64,000 bases of DNA, from positions 111,329,610 to 111,393,609 of the forward strand of contig QVOM02000034.1 in the NCBI GenBank assembly GCA_003586115.2. The letters run 5' to 3'. Shown one piece after another: positions 40,296-53,904 of the stretch (its first letter is position 1; each line of letters starts with the position of its first letter). This stretch comes from Salvator merianae (lineage: Eukaryota > Chordata > Lepidosauria > Squamata > Teiidae). Made by a program: the position numbers and the translations under genes. Under the pieces are notes generated by a model that saw nothing but the letters and a program-made list of their open reading frames with translations, did no database searches and had not been told where the DNA came from.

Positions 40296-42579
40296 CTCAA
40301 GAGTGATTTAATCAGGTTGGAAAGAGTAGAGCATCATTGTCTATGTGAAAGTAATCTGTAGAGTTAGATCTAGGTTGCTAGCATAAGGGTTGTGAATGAG
40401 ATACCTTTTGCAAATAAGTCACCCCTCTACTCAGGTGCCTTTAAAAGAGTCATCTAGATTTTGAAATGCATCTCCAAGCAACCATTTGTGTGGTCATATG
40501 CTCCCTTCTCAAGCACACCTCTCTCAGTTGGATCAGCAAAATAGCACTCTTCTAATTCATTCCGGCCAAAGAGGAGTGCTGAGCATAGGAATTTCTGCCT
40601 TTTTTTGTTACATCCTTTCTCAGTCCTCAGGATAAAAACAGGGCACAAGTGGGGTGCTCCCATTTGCCCAGTTTGACCTCTGGAAGATTGAGGGGGTACT
40701 CCTTTTGGTAGGGTTTGGAAGCAACTCTGACCTTTGTGTCCATTATTTGAACCCTATTTTCATCAGGACAAATAGTTATTTGTTAGTGAGAGACTTCAAG
40801 TGGAGAGGCAGTATAATCTATAATACTTGGTGCTAGGGCAGAAACCAAGGGCAACTAGTCACTTTTATATTAGGATGGCCATGCATCCTAGTTGTGTGGG
40901 GTAAAAAGCTATCAGCAGCCAGCCTTCTAAGGAAAAATGAAGAACTAAAAGAACAGAGAACTTCATGGAAGTTGCCCATCTAGAATGAGATCTGGTTAGC
41001 AGATATTGCAGTTAGTTGTTTTCAATTTATTGACATATGTCATATTTCTGTTGACAGTATTTTAAATGGGTATGCATAGATACATACAGATTAGCATATG
41101 CTATTTATGCAAATCTGTGTGCCTCTGTTGCCCTAATTTATGTGAAGCATTCCCCTTCCTCTCAGTGTTGAAAAAGATGCCATGTGTCAAAGACAGAGCC
41201 AGATGCTCCTTCCAAGAACGTGAAAAATTAAAAGTCAAGTGAAGAAGCACAAGCTGGGTCATCAGCCAAGCAGAAGCAGCTACAGTCAGATCAAAACCAC
41301 CTTGAATCCTGTTTTAATCCACACTTGAGTCACCGTTAGAATGAGGAATCACATTGGCAAGTCATATTAGCTAATCTAAACATGGATTTTCAGGTTTAGA
41401 TTATAAAGGGACATTCTGTGACTGGAGAAATTGGACAGAGGTCATTCTTCACTAGATGGATCTCTGGCCAGTTCCTGTGTAGGTCCTTTATATGAATAGG
41501 CCCTATCTGGTCTTAAGGGAAGAGATGGGAGCAAAAGCCACAGCAAATGCCAAGATACAGTTTCATTGGATTTATGATCACTTCGTCTTTCATAACGCCA
41601 CACTTCTGGTTTAGAAACAAAACTGCAAAGCTGATATTTCATCAGAAGGCAGATTTGCTGCTCATCGAGCTCTTAATGCTTTTTGAGAAACTGCTTGTAA
41701 TAATAGCAAATTCACATTTTTTATGATCCTTGTCGCTATGCAAGTCAAGCAAGAAAAATACCTTTAGAAGTGTGACAAAATTAGGACTGTTTGTTTTTGC
41801 CAGAGTTGCAGTTACTCTGAATATGTAATAAGGCTCCATGCGTAGATTTATGGAAGCAACCACACAAAGAGAGTTTCCTAAAATATACAATGTGATTGAA
41901 TGGGAACATTTTTACTAAGGCTGCATCAAAGCTTGGCAACCCTCCAGTACTGTCTGGGGCTCCCCAGGAATTTTTTGCTATCCCCAGGACTGTAATATTA
42001 AACAAAAATGTAATAAAAATATAACCCTCCCTCCTAGCAGGAACAACATTTGGAGAGAGCAAAACATTAAAAGCCTGGACAAATAGGTAAGTCTTAACAG
42101 ACACTAAAAGCCATTTAATGTTGGTACCTGGCATAACTCTGCTGGGAGGTTATTCCACAGAAAAGAACCTTTCGTGCATCACCACCCCTTGAACAGGTAG
42201 ATATTACATCAATATCTTTGCCATTCTCTTTTTATGCAAGCAGGCACACAGGTATGTGATGTAAACAAAGGGACAATTGGTACCCACAGAAACAAAGCTC
42301 TTCCCCCCACTGTGCATGTGTTCACCAGGTACATGTGGAGGACACAAAGCAGTGGCACACCCTCCATTGATCTGACTCATTTCAGTGGGACGAGCTTCTC
42401 CTTGTGCCCATGTGCACCACTGGCCCCTGTGCAAATCTAGGTTGGTGGCTGATGTGAGGAAATCTCCAAAACTGATTTCACTTGGAACAGGTGATTATAC
42501 TTGGGTCACTTATTATTTAGGTCTGAATTAAATGGCAATCATACAATTTACGGAGGAAAGAAATCATTTCTTCTTTTTT

Positions 42580-42725
42580 TTTTTTTGTAATTTGATACCA
42601 AGTCAGCACAGATTCCTGGTAACTGCATGCAAAAGTTCAAGCAGTTTTCTTGGCAGATATAGAAGTTGTTTGCCATTGTCTTTTGAGGAGATACTGACTG
42701 TATAATCACCTCTTCCATCTCTACT
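42580..42725 (-). mobile_element. tRNA-derived SINE, body only
   Basis: The minus strand reads 'gacaatggcaaacaacttct', 'tctgccaagaaaactgct' and 'gcatgcagttaccaggaat', the body of the 7872-8085 SINE. The tRNA-like head is degraded. Confidence 0.6.
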
Positions 42726-43256
42726 TGAAGTCATAACTACTTACTATTTTTTTCTACCATTTTGCTGTCATTTTCTTTCCTGTGCTATTTCTTTTTACTT
42801 CCTAGGTTAATATAATATGATTCACCACTCCCCTTCAGGGTAGAGTTCTTAATAGGAATTAATCCCTCTTTTACACAATTGCCCTAAAGTTAGGCTGCAG
42901 GAGCATGGTGTCCACATGCATAAGGCATCTGCTGAAGTACAGCACTCCAATAAGAGGGCTGGAAGGCCAGCAAACACCCTCTGCAGCACCATTCCTGCAA
43001 CACAGGATAAAAAACTTTGAGGGTGCCCACTGGTCCCAGGTGCTCATGCAGCTGCTGTTTAGATATGTGATAGCTATCTGAGAATCTTATACGGCCCTCT
43101 GCAAACACGAATCATGCCAAAAAAGGGCTCTTTGCGGGGTCAACTCTGGCAAGAGATTTGGGATGTGTGAATATCATGTACTCTGCTACTGGGGTGAAAG
43201 CAAGCACTTCTGCTTTGAAGCGTTTGCTGCTGCTGTTGTGTAAACACAGCCTTAGG

Positions 43257-43675
43257 ATGTGATCAGACACACTTAAAGTGGCACCCTATGGGCAAATTTG
43301 AGTCTGAAATTACAGACATTTTTTCTGCATTCGCCTTATCCTGTCTGAAAGCTTCAAAAAAGTTACCTCTTCAACATTTGGGATTTCATAGCTCTAAAGG
43401 CATCTCTTTCTGTAAGCTGAGTTGGGCATGAAACTATATAAGCAAAGACCAGAGGTTTCCTGCTGAGTGGCCAATCAGTGAGTAGTGCCCATAGCGAAGG
43501 TAGGTGTTGCCTGACTTGGAGATGAATGTAGGCTGCAGTGCGGCAAAATAAGGTAAGTTCTCAGCCACATATTTGGATAACCTTTTGTAAGGTATTTTTG
43601 TGCATCTGGGGATGGGATGCTTTTTCTTAAAGGGATGACTTTAAAAAGCCCGGTCTGATCACACCAAACCCTAAC
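43257..43675. mobile_element. Candidate MITE with GTGATCAGAC ends
   Basis: The left 'ggatgtgatcagacacactt' is partly inverted at the right as 'cggtctgatcacaccaaacc'. The interior is about 400 bp of non-coding sequence. Confidence 0.45.
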
Positions 43676-43939
43676 CCTAACCTGATCTGTCCTGCTAAGG
43701 AAGTCAGGTCTGCACCAGCATGTAGACAGCAGGTCCCTATTCTGGAATATAATCCAGTAAAGAAAGGGCCTAGATCTCTGGGATTAGTTCCTATTGGGTT
43801 TTTTCGAAGATCCAGCTTCTTAAATTCATAATTCTAATTGCAGTGTTTCATGCACAGTAGTAAAATATTCCAGTAAAACAGGTAACAAACAAAAGTTCAC
43901 CTGTAAGAGCATATATGCAAGTGAAGTCTTTGGCAGAAT

Positions 43940-44160
43940 TCACATGCAGTTAAAAAAGAAAAAGCACTATGAGGCAACTAAGAGATAGGTGGCGGGTGGG
44001 ATCTTTCACACACCAGTTTTCCCCTTCTGTTGAATATCCTAAGCTAGAAAGATGGATTAGAGATGGGATGAGAACATAAGCGCCACATGCCACCATCTCT
44101 GAGGCAATTTTGAGATGCTTTTTTTTTGCTTCATGTGAATGCAGCCTTTGACAACTGACA
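43940..44160. repeat. MITE-like inverted-end repeat
   Basis: The left 'cacatgcagttaaaaaagaa' and 'aaagcactatgaggca' pair imperfectly with the right 'tgaggcaattttgagatgct' and 'cttcatgtgaatgcagcc'. Related to 2955-3225. Confidence 0.45.
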
Positions 44161-45062
44161 TGCATAAAGAATCAACCATTCACTTATTAGTTTAGGTTTC
44201 AGTCCAGTTAGTTCAATATATTTATACATACACCCACACATTTTCCTACAATACAAAAACATCACCTTGCTATTCAGAGGCAAAGGGAATAAACTTGGCA
44301 AGCTGCTGGTGCCATCTGACAGACTAAGCCTCTGATTTCTGACAACTTAGGATAAAACTGCAGTCAGGATCTGCAAGCATCCAGATAATCTGTGGAAGGA
44401 TTTGCAGCCCTCCCTCACTGATATTGCTGTTCTGGTCTCATAGCAAAAGGCCTAAGCACCATCCATAAATGGGGTGGGATCTGAACCCTGGTGTGGAGCT
44501 GCCACCCTAGGGGCACTTGTGCTGAATATAAATGGTGAGGCTCCGAGATGACTCTTTGGAGCTTGTAGTAAACCAAAACACAGCCTGACTGGTGCCAAAT
44601 CAGAAGTCCAGTTGGAAGATGGCTGCATTTTCAGTCCTCAGCAGTGATTGCAGTAGCATTCTCAGACGTACTGTTGACCCCTAGCTACTGTGCTCATTCA
44701 AAGGACTCCCTATCTGACAAGCTGACCTTGGAGAATTTTGAAGACATAGGACACTTTTGTTGGGGTTTCGGTGGCTAAGGGGACAAATAGTGATGGAAGC
44801 ATTTGTCTGCCATCCCCCAAGATGCTCAGAGGCCTTTAAAGAGAGGCTGTATGGATGCAGCCCTAAACTGAACTGCTCCAGGGCTGGGGGGTGCCCTAGG
44901 GCCCATATGGGTAGTGCACGTGTGACAAAAATCACACAAAAGGCATAAGTAAGACTAATCAGAAACCTGTAAGGTCAAAACAATGATTCATTCAAGGAGG
45001 CAGTACACAATTATGGATGGCTAATCAGAGCATCAAATTTGTTTCTTATTCTCTATTATAAT

Positions 45063-45270
45063 CAGTGGCGGCCGTCGGCTTTAAGCCCGAGTGTTCGCAC
45101 CCCGTGCAAAGCACGCCATGTCCGTTCGTGGGGCCTCCGGGCTTCCGTACTGCCTCAGCAGGTCGCTAGGCAACCTGCTGCAGCAGTACGGAGGACCGGA
45201 GGCCCCACGAACAACCATGGCATGCTTTGCACAGAACACGAACACCCGCCCTGAAAGCTGGCCGCCACTG
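45063..45270. mobile_element. 208-bp foldback element
   Basis: Ends CAGTGGCGGCC / GGCCGCCACTG enclose an almost complete palindrome. Central arms of 30 bp (45124 onward and up to 45212) match at about 28 positions and surround a smaller stem CAGCAGGT/ACCTGCTG. CAGTGGCGG ends suggest hAT. The flanking octamers ATTATAAT and CTGATCAT are not a clear duplication. CpG content is high relative to its surroundings. Confidence 0.8.
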
Positions 45271-45499
45271 CTGATCATAACACTAAAGTGAAAAGATAAC
45301 TAATTATAACTCATGCGGAAACATAAATTCCACTTTCACAAAGATTTATGAAATTTGTTTACAACATTCAACGAACAATGAAAGCCTCCAAAAATAAGAG
45401 CTATTATTATTAAAGACAGAAAAGGCCCATGAGTAATATTTTAAAAGAATTAACAATGCTATTTAGAAGGCAACAACTGAAATGAAAACAAGTTTCAAT

Positions 45500-45727
45500 C
45501 AAGGATGTGCTAAACTGATTCCAGTTGAAACAGGGGGAGTTTGAAAGGTTCGAGTTCAAACTGAACACCCTGCCTGTTCAAAGACAGATTTCAATCTCGA
45601 AACAAACAAAAGGATGTTCAAACGAACCTATTGAACACACCCTATTTGATTTGAATTCAAAGGAGTTCGAATCGAACCAAAAATTCAAATCAAACCGAAC
45701 CAGGAAAAAAGTTTATGCGCGTCTCTA
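45500..45727. mobile_element. hAT-like MITE next to an OLFM3 splice donor
   Basis: The left CAAGGATGTGC and right GCGCGTCTCTA resemble TAGGGATGTGC ends. The body is a series of GTTCAAA/TTCGAA motifs typical of this group (compare 53687-53904 and 59442-59876). The right end lies 54 nt inside the intron from the donor at 45781. Confidence 0.5.
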
Positions 45728-45745
45728 GCTTCTATGAGTACTTTA

Positions 45746-46300
<555 letters not shown>

Positions 46301-46758
46301 GTATGAACGCAGTCTCAGTCTTGTCAGATGACATCCATTATGTATTTGTTGGTGGTCATATACAGAAAAAGCAATAAGCTATTTGCTTATGTCTTCTCAG
46401 CTCAAGTCCTTCAGCTATAATATTGACAAAATGAACAGATCAGCATTCTATGCACCACAACTGCCACTCAGGTGTGTCTGCCTCCTCCAGTGTTGGTGCT
46501 GCCACGGAGCCATTCCACAGTAACAGCAAACACTTCCACCACATGAGTCTTGATCCACAGGTATAGTAGGTTTATTCATGACCAGTTTATATAGCTACTG
46601 GTGGACATCCCCATGCGTATCCAGGTAACCCTGAATTAATTTGATGCAACCTCTAACTGCATCAGAAAAAAAACCTAGAAAGCCAAGCTGAGATCTCCCA
46701 GTCTTTCCTGGAAGTGCAGCAAGTGTGGAGAGCACAGGTGGATAGCTCTTCTACTCTT

Positions 46759-46906
46759 AAGCTGCATCTGCACGCAGTAAGTAAACAAAGTGACTTGAAA
46801 GCTTTTTAGAGATGGTAGAACCCATGCACCTCACTGCTGTAGAGCCACTGGTTTGGATCATGGTGAGGCAGTGCAGAAAGGCCTCATGCGTGTGGATGCA
46901 GCTTTT
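46759..46906. repeat. Short inverted-end repeat with GGCCTTT-family remnant
   Basis: 'aagctgcatctgcacgcag' at the left pairs with 'gcgtgtggatgcagctt' at the right. Just inside the right end is 'cagtgcagaaaggcc'. Confidence 0.4.
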
Positions 46907-47334
46907 GGCAAGATCTGCATGTCCCTAGGAGGCTGCACTAGGAGAGGGCCTGGTGAGCAGTGATCACACACCACCGTGCAATTAGAGTATGTTGATGTGC
47001 AAAAGTCCATGCGTCACCTGTGCCTGGCTTGATTCCTGGGAGGCAGAATCTGCCACCAGAAGTGCAATCTGCTCCTGGGAGCACTGCTTCTGCAGAGTGG
47101 TAAAAACAGCTCTGTAAAAGGCAATGTAGGTCTGGTTCACTCATGCAGCTGCTACTTAGCCAGGCCCATGATCACTGGTACTAAAATGGACAATTTCTGC
47201 AGCCAATTCTGATGCATTGTGCAACAAGAGTATCACTTGGATAGAAACTCTGACACAGGGAACTTTGTTTTCTCATCTCAAAGTTTCCATGGACATTTCC
47301 TCAGGCATTCTTCCATGGCCCACCCACTTTTTAA

Positions 47335-47452
47335 GGTTTTTAAATGCTGTTTTTACTTTGGCTTTAACCCTTGGTTTTAATATTTTGTAAACCACTTTGA
47401 TATTTTTTTAAAAAATATATACAAATGTTTAAATAAATAAATAAATAAATGC
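47335..47452 (+). mobile_element. LINE 3' tail with (AAAT)n
   Basis: 'ttttgtaaaccactttgat' and 'aaataaataaataaataaat' match the squamate L2-type 3' terminus. Confidence 0.5.
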
Positions 47453-47754
47453 ATGGCCCATGCAGGCAGCTCTCCATCCCACTCTTGGGCCAAAGCAAAC
47501 ACTTCAGCCCAGAAAGAGTCCTCTCCACGTATGTCATGGAATGCATGCAGATCTCATGTTCTGGATCAGGGCCACTAGTCTGCTGGTAAACAGATCTACC
47601 AGTAATCCCAATCACAGTAGACACAGCGGACAAGTGGGAGGTGGGGCCTCATAGATCCGCGTTAACATGTGGATCTATCCGGACCAGAACCTTACTACCT
47701 GGAGCTCAAATTCAGATTAAAGGCCCCTGCAGAAAATGCCAAAAACACTAGGAA

Positions 47755-47905
47755 AAGGGTGCTGTATTTTGAGCCATAGAAGACACTTTAGGCACATAAG
47801 ACACACCTGTAATTTGCCAAGAAATATTTAGGAAAAATATAAAAAGTTATAAGATGCAGGGTGATTTTAGGAGAAATTATTTTGGAAAAACTGTAGTTCT
47901 TACAT
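47755..47905. repeat. 'cataagacac' dispersed repeat
   Basis: 'gtattttgagccatagaag', 'ggcacataagacacacctg' and 'ttataagatgcagggtga' resemble a widespread vertebrate MITE with 'ccataagacgcac' motifs. Ends not defined. Confidence 0.35.
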
Positions 47906-48502
47906 GACAAAAAAGACAGTAACTAAAAAAAAGAAGCAGCAAGAAAGATGGTTTGCAAATTAGCCTGGAAGCTACATGGAATGCTTTTCCTGGCATAGGT
48001 ATTTAAGGAGGCTTTTATTTTTAAAGAAAAGATCATATTGATGTTTGATGTTAACCAGAAAAAAGCATTTATCTTTTAAAACTGAAAAGATTGTGCATCT
48101 ATAATTACTAGATTGCATACAGCCTCGCTTTTCTGCAAGGCTCATTTTATTTAGAAAGATGAGAAACAAGGCAGCAAAGGTTTTGAAAAAGAAGGAGAGG
48201 TCTATGTGTGTGTATGTGTGTAATCGTGAAAACGTGAAGAAGTAAGGTTGCAAGGCATTTTCCCATTTCTGTGGCTTCAACACCTTTCAAGCTTCACAAG
48301 ACATTATGGGGCAGTGAGGAAATAAACACTTCTAGACTTCTAAAAGAGACATTTTAGTTAAGTCCCATTCAAATACTATATTGTACTTTGGTCTACAGGT
48401 AGTGTATGAGGAGGTTTATAGTAGGGGTAGAATAGATTGCATTTCTTCAGACTGCAGTGTAAACTATTTTTTTTAATGCTTCCCCCCCCCCCTTGATATC
48501 TA

Positions 48503-48540
48503 TCTGTGTGTGTGCATGCACACACACACACACACACACT
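48503..48540 (+). repeat. (TG)n-(CA)n microsatellite
   Basis: A short TG run passes through 'tgcatgca' into about 11 CA units, so it can form a hairpin. Confidence 0.85.
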
Positions 48541-48544
48541 CGTA

Positions 48545-48600
48545 CATTATACCACTCTATACCTGACAGTCTCAGGGTGGTTTACAAATAAATTGTAACA
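48545..48600 (-). repeat. LINE/SINE 3' tail
   Basis: 'ttataccactctatacctg' and 'tctcagggtggtttacaaa' are the reverse complement of the common squamate tail. Confidence 0.5.
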
Positions 48601-48684
48601 GTGAACTTGTGAAAATAAAAGGTAGAGCACCAGAGTGAGAAAGGAAACTAACATTTAGGCTTCCTCAAAACTGGATTCAAAAGA

Positions 48685-49106
48685 CCTTTTTGCACTTACC
48701 TGACTGGTATGGTAAATAATACCATATCAGGAAGGTAAGACTGGAGTGCAGTGAGGGCCAGCAGTGCGTGGAGTGTGAATGGGCAGCTGGATCACCATGT
48801 TGAAGTCCAAACCAACATCTGGTGCACAGTTGGATGTTGCCATGGTGATCTGGATGTTGCAAACAACTGTGCAGTCACACTTGCAGCCGCAATTGTGCCT
48901 CTCACATCCCCTCACCATGCAGCACCCAGAAAAGATATGAAACCACCTTCTCAGGAGCAATCCAACTGCTGGCTGCTAGTCAGCCTTTGGACTGCTATTT
49001 AAGGGTTAGCCAGCTCTGGGTGAGCTGTAGCAGCCTTTGAGTGCAGACAGGTATAACCAGCAAATGGATCGGAGCACTCCAGCTGGTAAGTGTGAACAGA
49101 CCTAAA
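48685..49106. mobile_element. GGCCTTT-end family copy
   Basis: The left GACCTTTTTGCACTTACC and right GGTAAGTGTGAACAGACC are inverted repeats. The body includes 'tggtgcacagttggatgttg' twice-related to 'ggtgcagtcagatgttgc' at 49280. No coding capacity. Confidence 0.65.
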
Positions 49107-50245
49107 GCTAACCCAAGTCAGATGGATTAGCAGGTGAATGAGAGGCCAGCTGGAAATTCCAAATGTTGTAGGCTAGACTAGGAAGTAAAAAATATTTTGG
49201 AAGAAGGCAACAGCAAACCATTTCTGTATTTATTACTGCTAAACACACACACAAGCATCACTATGGCAAAGTCCAAACTGGCATCTGGTGCAGTCAGATG
49301 TTGCCATGGCACGTTGAATGTGCAAAGAGCTCTTGGGGAGACCATCTAAACAAGGCCTTTATTACCATGTTTGTTATTTACAGCGGATATGACTGGCTCT
49401 TGACTCAAAATCACTGATGCTACTCTCTTCCTCTATTTAATGAGTTTATATGAGTTACGTTAGAAAGGCATCCATTAAGCTGCTCAAACAACAGTGAGTG
49501 AGCATGAATACTGATGCATGCAGGCTTGACTCAAAAGTGTAATATTGCAGAGCTATGCAATATTCCGCACCCTGGGGAGGAAGCAGATTAAGAGGAAAAG
49601 GTGCAAGGAGGCAGAAGATCAGGGGACTATTTGCTTTCCACTTTATCTTCAGTAATTCCTCCTTCAATGCCTCTGACTTTTCACAGGGTTTTGCAAACTT
49701 GTAGTTCTTTGCAATGAAGCCTTTGCAGGCAAGCAGGACAGTTAAGCACCACTTCTTTTTACTCAACAGTAAAGAAGAGAAAATGAGAAAACCACTTTTG
49801 CTTTCACAGCTAATCCTGCAAAATTCCCTGGACTCCCTGTCAAACTCTCCTGAGAAAGGATTCTCCAGCTTTTGGTGGGAGACTTTAGTTGGATTTGGTA
49901 TGGGATCAAGACCCCACTAGAGTCCATGCTGAAAAGAGCCTGGTTAATGTTATCTTTTCCCATTTGTTTTGGATACAATTCACTTACTACTTACTCAATT
50001 TGTATTCTGACCTTCTGCCAATCAAATGGCACCCATGGCATCTTACAAAAATATTAACACACCCCTTCCCAAACCCTAGGCTGATGGTGAGCAGAAAATG
50101 TAGGATTTTGATTAGATCCCGTCGTGGCTTCTTGCTGTCCCTGCCAAAGGGCAGGGCGAAATCAAGTAAGCCTGGGCTCTTACCATTCTGGCATTTGCTC
50201 CCATGATACATCTGATGGTGCAAAATACTCAGAACTGTGCAAGAG

Positions 50246-50325
50246 TCTGCCCCTGTGCTTGCTCAGTGGGTATTTTCAGTTGGGTTTTGCCCCTGTGCTT
50301 GTGCAGTGGGCATTTTCAATCTTCA
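50246..50325 (+). repeat. Two-copy direct repeat
   Basis: 'ctgcccctgtgcttgctcag' and 'tgggtattttca' are repeated as 'tgcccctgtgcttgtgcag' and 'tgggcattttca' about 43 bp later. Confidence 0.7.
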
Positions 50326-52309
50326 ATAGGAGGAATCCTGGAAGCAAGTGACAGACAAGGCAAGCAATATCCCTGTACAAGAAAACCCAGGGTTGGTGTT
50401 CTTTTTCCCACAATAACGATATCCTGGGATTTCACCTCTATAACCGAGGACTGTGTTGGAATTGCCACAGATACGTGTGGCAATCTCAACATAGTGCCAG
50501 GATAATCCCAGGTTTTAGACCCTGTCTGGATACAGCTCTAGAGAACCATAAAATATAAAAAATGTGACAACAAAAAATACTGTTAAAAAGAAGTTATAGT
50601 AAGAAATGGCACTTGTCTCTGTTGCCAACTGCTTAGTTTTTCAACCCCCATCCAGTTCATTATTGGCAAAAGCCACCAATTTGGAACGGACAGTTCTAAG
50701 ACGTGGTTCAACTGAAAATGATTAAGGGGCCCAGTAATCTAAACTTAGTTCTGGATAACTAATTCTATTTTAAAAGTCATTTTAACCTTTTAATTAACGA
50801 AAATGTTTAACTGAATTTATAATTGTTCTATTCCATTCCACTGTATTTTACTATACTGGAAATTAACATAGTGTATTATTTTGTTATGAAAAACAAGTGA
50901 AAAATAAAAGTGAAGCTGCACAATAAAGACCACGTTCGATCAGGAATTATTGAGCTTTTCTAATCACTGCTCAGATGGAAGAGGACAGAAAACAATCTCC
51001 ATGCTTTTTTTTTAAAAAAATCCTCAATAGAAGAAAGGCAGGCTATTATTGTAGGAAAATAATAAAAATCAATAAATAATTTTATACCTACGGATGATTA
51101 GATAACAACATATGAAGGAATAGAATTACGCATGTAATCGCCATAACTAGTCCCCAGTACATCATTCTGCATTTTGCTAAGTCAAAGCTGTGTCTAATTT
51201 TGTGAGCTGTGATTCACCTGTCATCACCAGTTAGGAATAAAATATCGTCAAAATTTTCTTTCAGAAACCTTTCCCGAGGGGAGGAGTAATAAAATATATA
51301 GTGCTGAATATTCCTTTCTCTTTTCTCAGGTCATAAATACTTCTGTGCAGTGATCTTTATTATCATTTCTTTCCTCCCCAACACATGCTTTAAATATGCT
51401 TTAAGTATCATTTAGAATAACAGGGAAGTAAGTCTGTGTGGCAAAACTCATAATCCTCTCGGGAATGCCATTCCCATTATAGACTTGATTTAAACAGTTG
51501 AAAAAGTGATATATCACTATTATGGGAAATACAGCAAGGACACAGCAAGGACACTGGGTTGCCCCTAATAGCAATACTTTGAGTTTGTTGGCAGCCTTTG
51601 CAACTGGCTCAATTGGCACTACTGGAAGGCAGCCAAGTGTGCAAAAAACTACAAAAGGAAATGGGTGGGTGTTTGGCTGGCTTCTGGTAGCCCCCATCAT
51701 TCCTATTGCAACAGCTGTTTGCCAGATGTTGAGGTAAGCAGGAGGTTGCTCCTCACATCTTGCGGGAGGTGGCAAGAGGTGGTCTTAAGAACTCATTAAG
51801 ATCCTGTATTGCCTCTTGCCACCTGGAGGCAGCCTAATTCTGGATGCTAAAAGAGAGGTAGATGTCAGACTGGCATTAAAAGAGGCCACAGCTTTATATA
51901 GAGAGTAATGCAAAGGAATGGACAACCACAGAGCCTTTTCTGTTACCTGACTGGCAGAGCAAAAATTGAGAGGAGGTGCAGTGGGGCTTCTTTACTTCCT
52001 ATTGTGTTCAAATGCATCAGGCAGTTCCGTGACTGACATAGCTGCTTTGCCATCTCAAGGATGGGTTAGGGACGTGAGCTATAACCGTTGGGATCCATAT
52101 TACCTTCCCTGTCAGTTTGGACACAACTTTGATCTGTTCCCTGCTGCCTCAGGCTATGCTTTTTTTCTTCAATGCATGACATGTTGATTAGACCGCAAAG
52201 GTTGTCTCAGGGTGGTGTGGTTAGGTTAGATCTCGCACTTTAAGGAAGGATTTTTGAGGAGAATTCCAACTATCTCATGGGCCTTGGGGTTTCACAGGAC
52301 TTCATATCT

Positions 52310-52645
52310 AAAGGTAATGCCTTCTCCCATATAGACCTGCCTGTGCCCTAAGATCTACCAGTGAGGCCACTTTGGCAGTGCCACGCCCTTCAGCAGTTAA
52401 GAGGGTGGGGACACGTGGGAAGGCATTCTTGGTGATAGCCCCCAGGCTAGGGAACAGTCTGCCCTCTGAGATGCATCCTTATTATACAGTATGTATTCAG
52501 ACGACTGGTGAAGGTACACTTCTTTGCCCTGGACTTTTGCTGAGGTGAGAACATCCCCTTACTATTTTAGCCAATCTGTTTTATGTGCTTTTATAATGAT
52601 TACACTGTGATTCGTCCTAAGACCTTTTGGTTTAGCAGGAAGATC
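52310..52645 (+). mobile_element. L2-type LINE 3' region
   Basis: 'cccaggctagggaacagtc' with 'tgccctctga', then 'cagacgactggtgaaggta' and 'cttctttgcc', follows the order of the conserved L2 3' segment (ggctgtggaatgccctccc ... ttccagaag-like). It ends near 'cctaagaccttttggttta', the typical tail. Recognised from memory. Confidence 0.6.
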
Positions 52646-53686
52646 CATTTTGGCGGCACACAAAATTGCACCACTGAAATGGGTTCCCCTGGATTTCAAG
52701 GCCAGGAATGTTAGTTCCTGGTCATTGGAGCCTACAGAGCAGTGTTGGGGCTATGCAGATGGCCTCATTCCAGGACAACTGGACCATTCCAATTGGGAAC
52801 TATTCCAGTATGCAGAAGCTGTCAAACTTTGAAATCATGGAATTTTCATTCCCTGGCTTCAATATTTGTGAAAGTGGGAAACTGTGTGTGTGGTATCCCT
52901 GTACCTTCTGCTCCTGGCCAAGCATTCCTGCTCAGAAGAGACCTTGATGTGCAACCAACAATGCAGATCCTGCCTTAGATTGATCTGCACACCTTTAGAA
53001 CACTCTGGGGAACATTGTGGAGAACATTGCAGAGCAAAGTAGGCAGGATATTGGAGATGGGTTAGAAATTATGAACACTGTTTACCTCATCATCATTTAT
53101 GTCTTAAACATCTAGGAACTAGAATTGACAGAATGGATCAAAACTTAAAATATGCTGTCAGTCAAGCAACAATTCTGTAGGAAGTAGGCGCATGCAATGG
53201 CTTGGTTTGGTTTTGGCCACATCAGGAAGTGAATGGAGAGCCTGACATGATCCTTGTGCCAAACCATTCTTTGTGTTGGTGGTATGGATAGTTTGGAGCT
53301 TGCCAATTGGCCAGTATGCCCAGTTTGGCAGGCTCCAAATACTCTAAACTGCTGATATGGGCAAAGAGCAGCTGGGCACACAATGGAGATAGTTTGTGCC
53401 AAGCTCTTCATTTGCTTCATGCTTGGTTCACAGTCGGACTGACCCAGACTGAGGCAATTTGGCTGGAGTTGAACTATACCTGAACACATGCCCAGTAGGA
53501 AGAGAAGCATTTTTTAAAATCTCAATGTATTCCTTAAGAATAAATTTTATTTTCAAAAATGAAATTTCCTAATTTAAAAGTGTCTAGAACTTTAAGCATA
53601 GGTATCTAAGCTATGGGTCCTCAGAGGCTGCTGGACTGCACATGCATACCTTCTGACCATTGGCTATGCAATCTGGGACTGATGGG

Positions 53687-53904
53687 TAGAAATGTGCTGA
53701 ACTGGTTTGATTTGTTTGCAGTTTGCAGTGAACTGCGGTGTTCGCATGGTTCAAAGGCAAACCAAAGCACCCTGCAGTTCAAACAGAAGTTCAATCAAAC
53801 TGAACCAAGGGTGTTCTAATGAACCACAGTGAACCAAGGGTGGTTTGCAGGTGTTTGCATGATTTGAACTGAACACAAACGAAGGGTACTTCAGTTCATC
53901 TCTA
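53687..53904. mobile_element. hAT-type MITE with perfect 8-bp target duplication
   Basis: Ends TAGAAATGTGCTGAACTG / CTTCAGTTCATCTCTA are flanked by CTGATGGG at 53679-53686 and 53905-53912. The 218-bp body repeats GAACTG/GTTCAAA motifs. It sits inside an older repeat whose 'gggacttgtagtccactag' continues after the insertion. Confidence 0.85.

Noticed and set aside
43667..43682. CCCTAACCCTAACC telomere-like motif
   Set aside because: Only two units, at the inverted end of a candidate MITE; too short for an interstitial telomeric tract.
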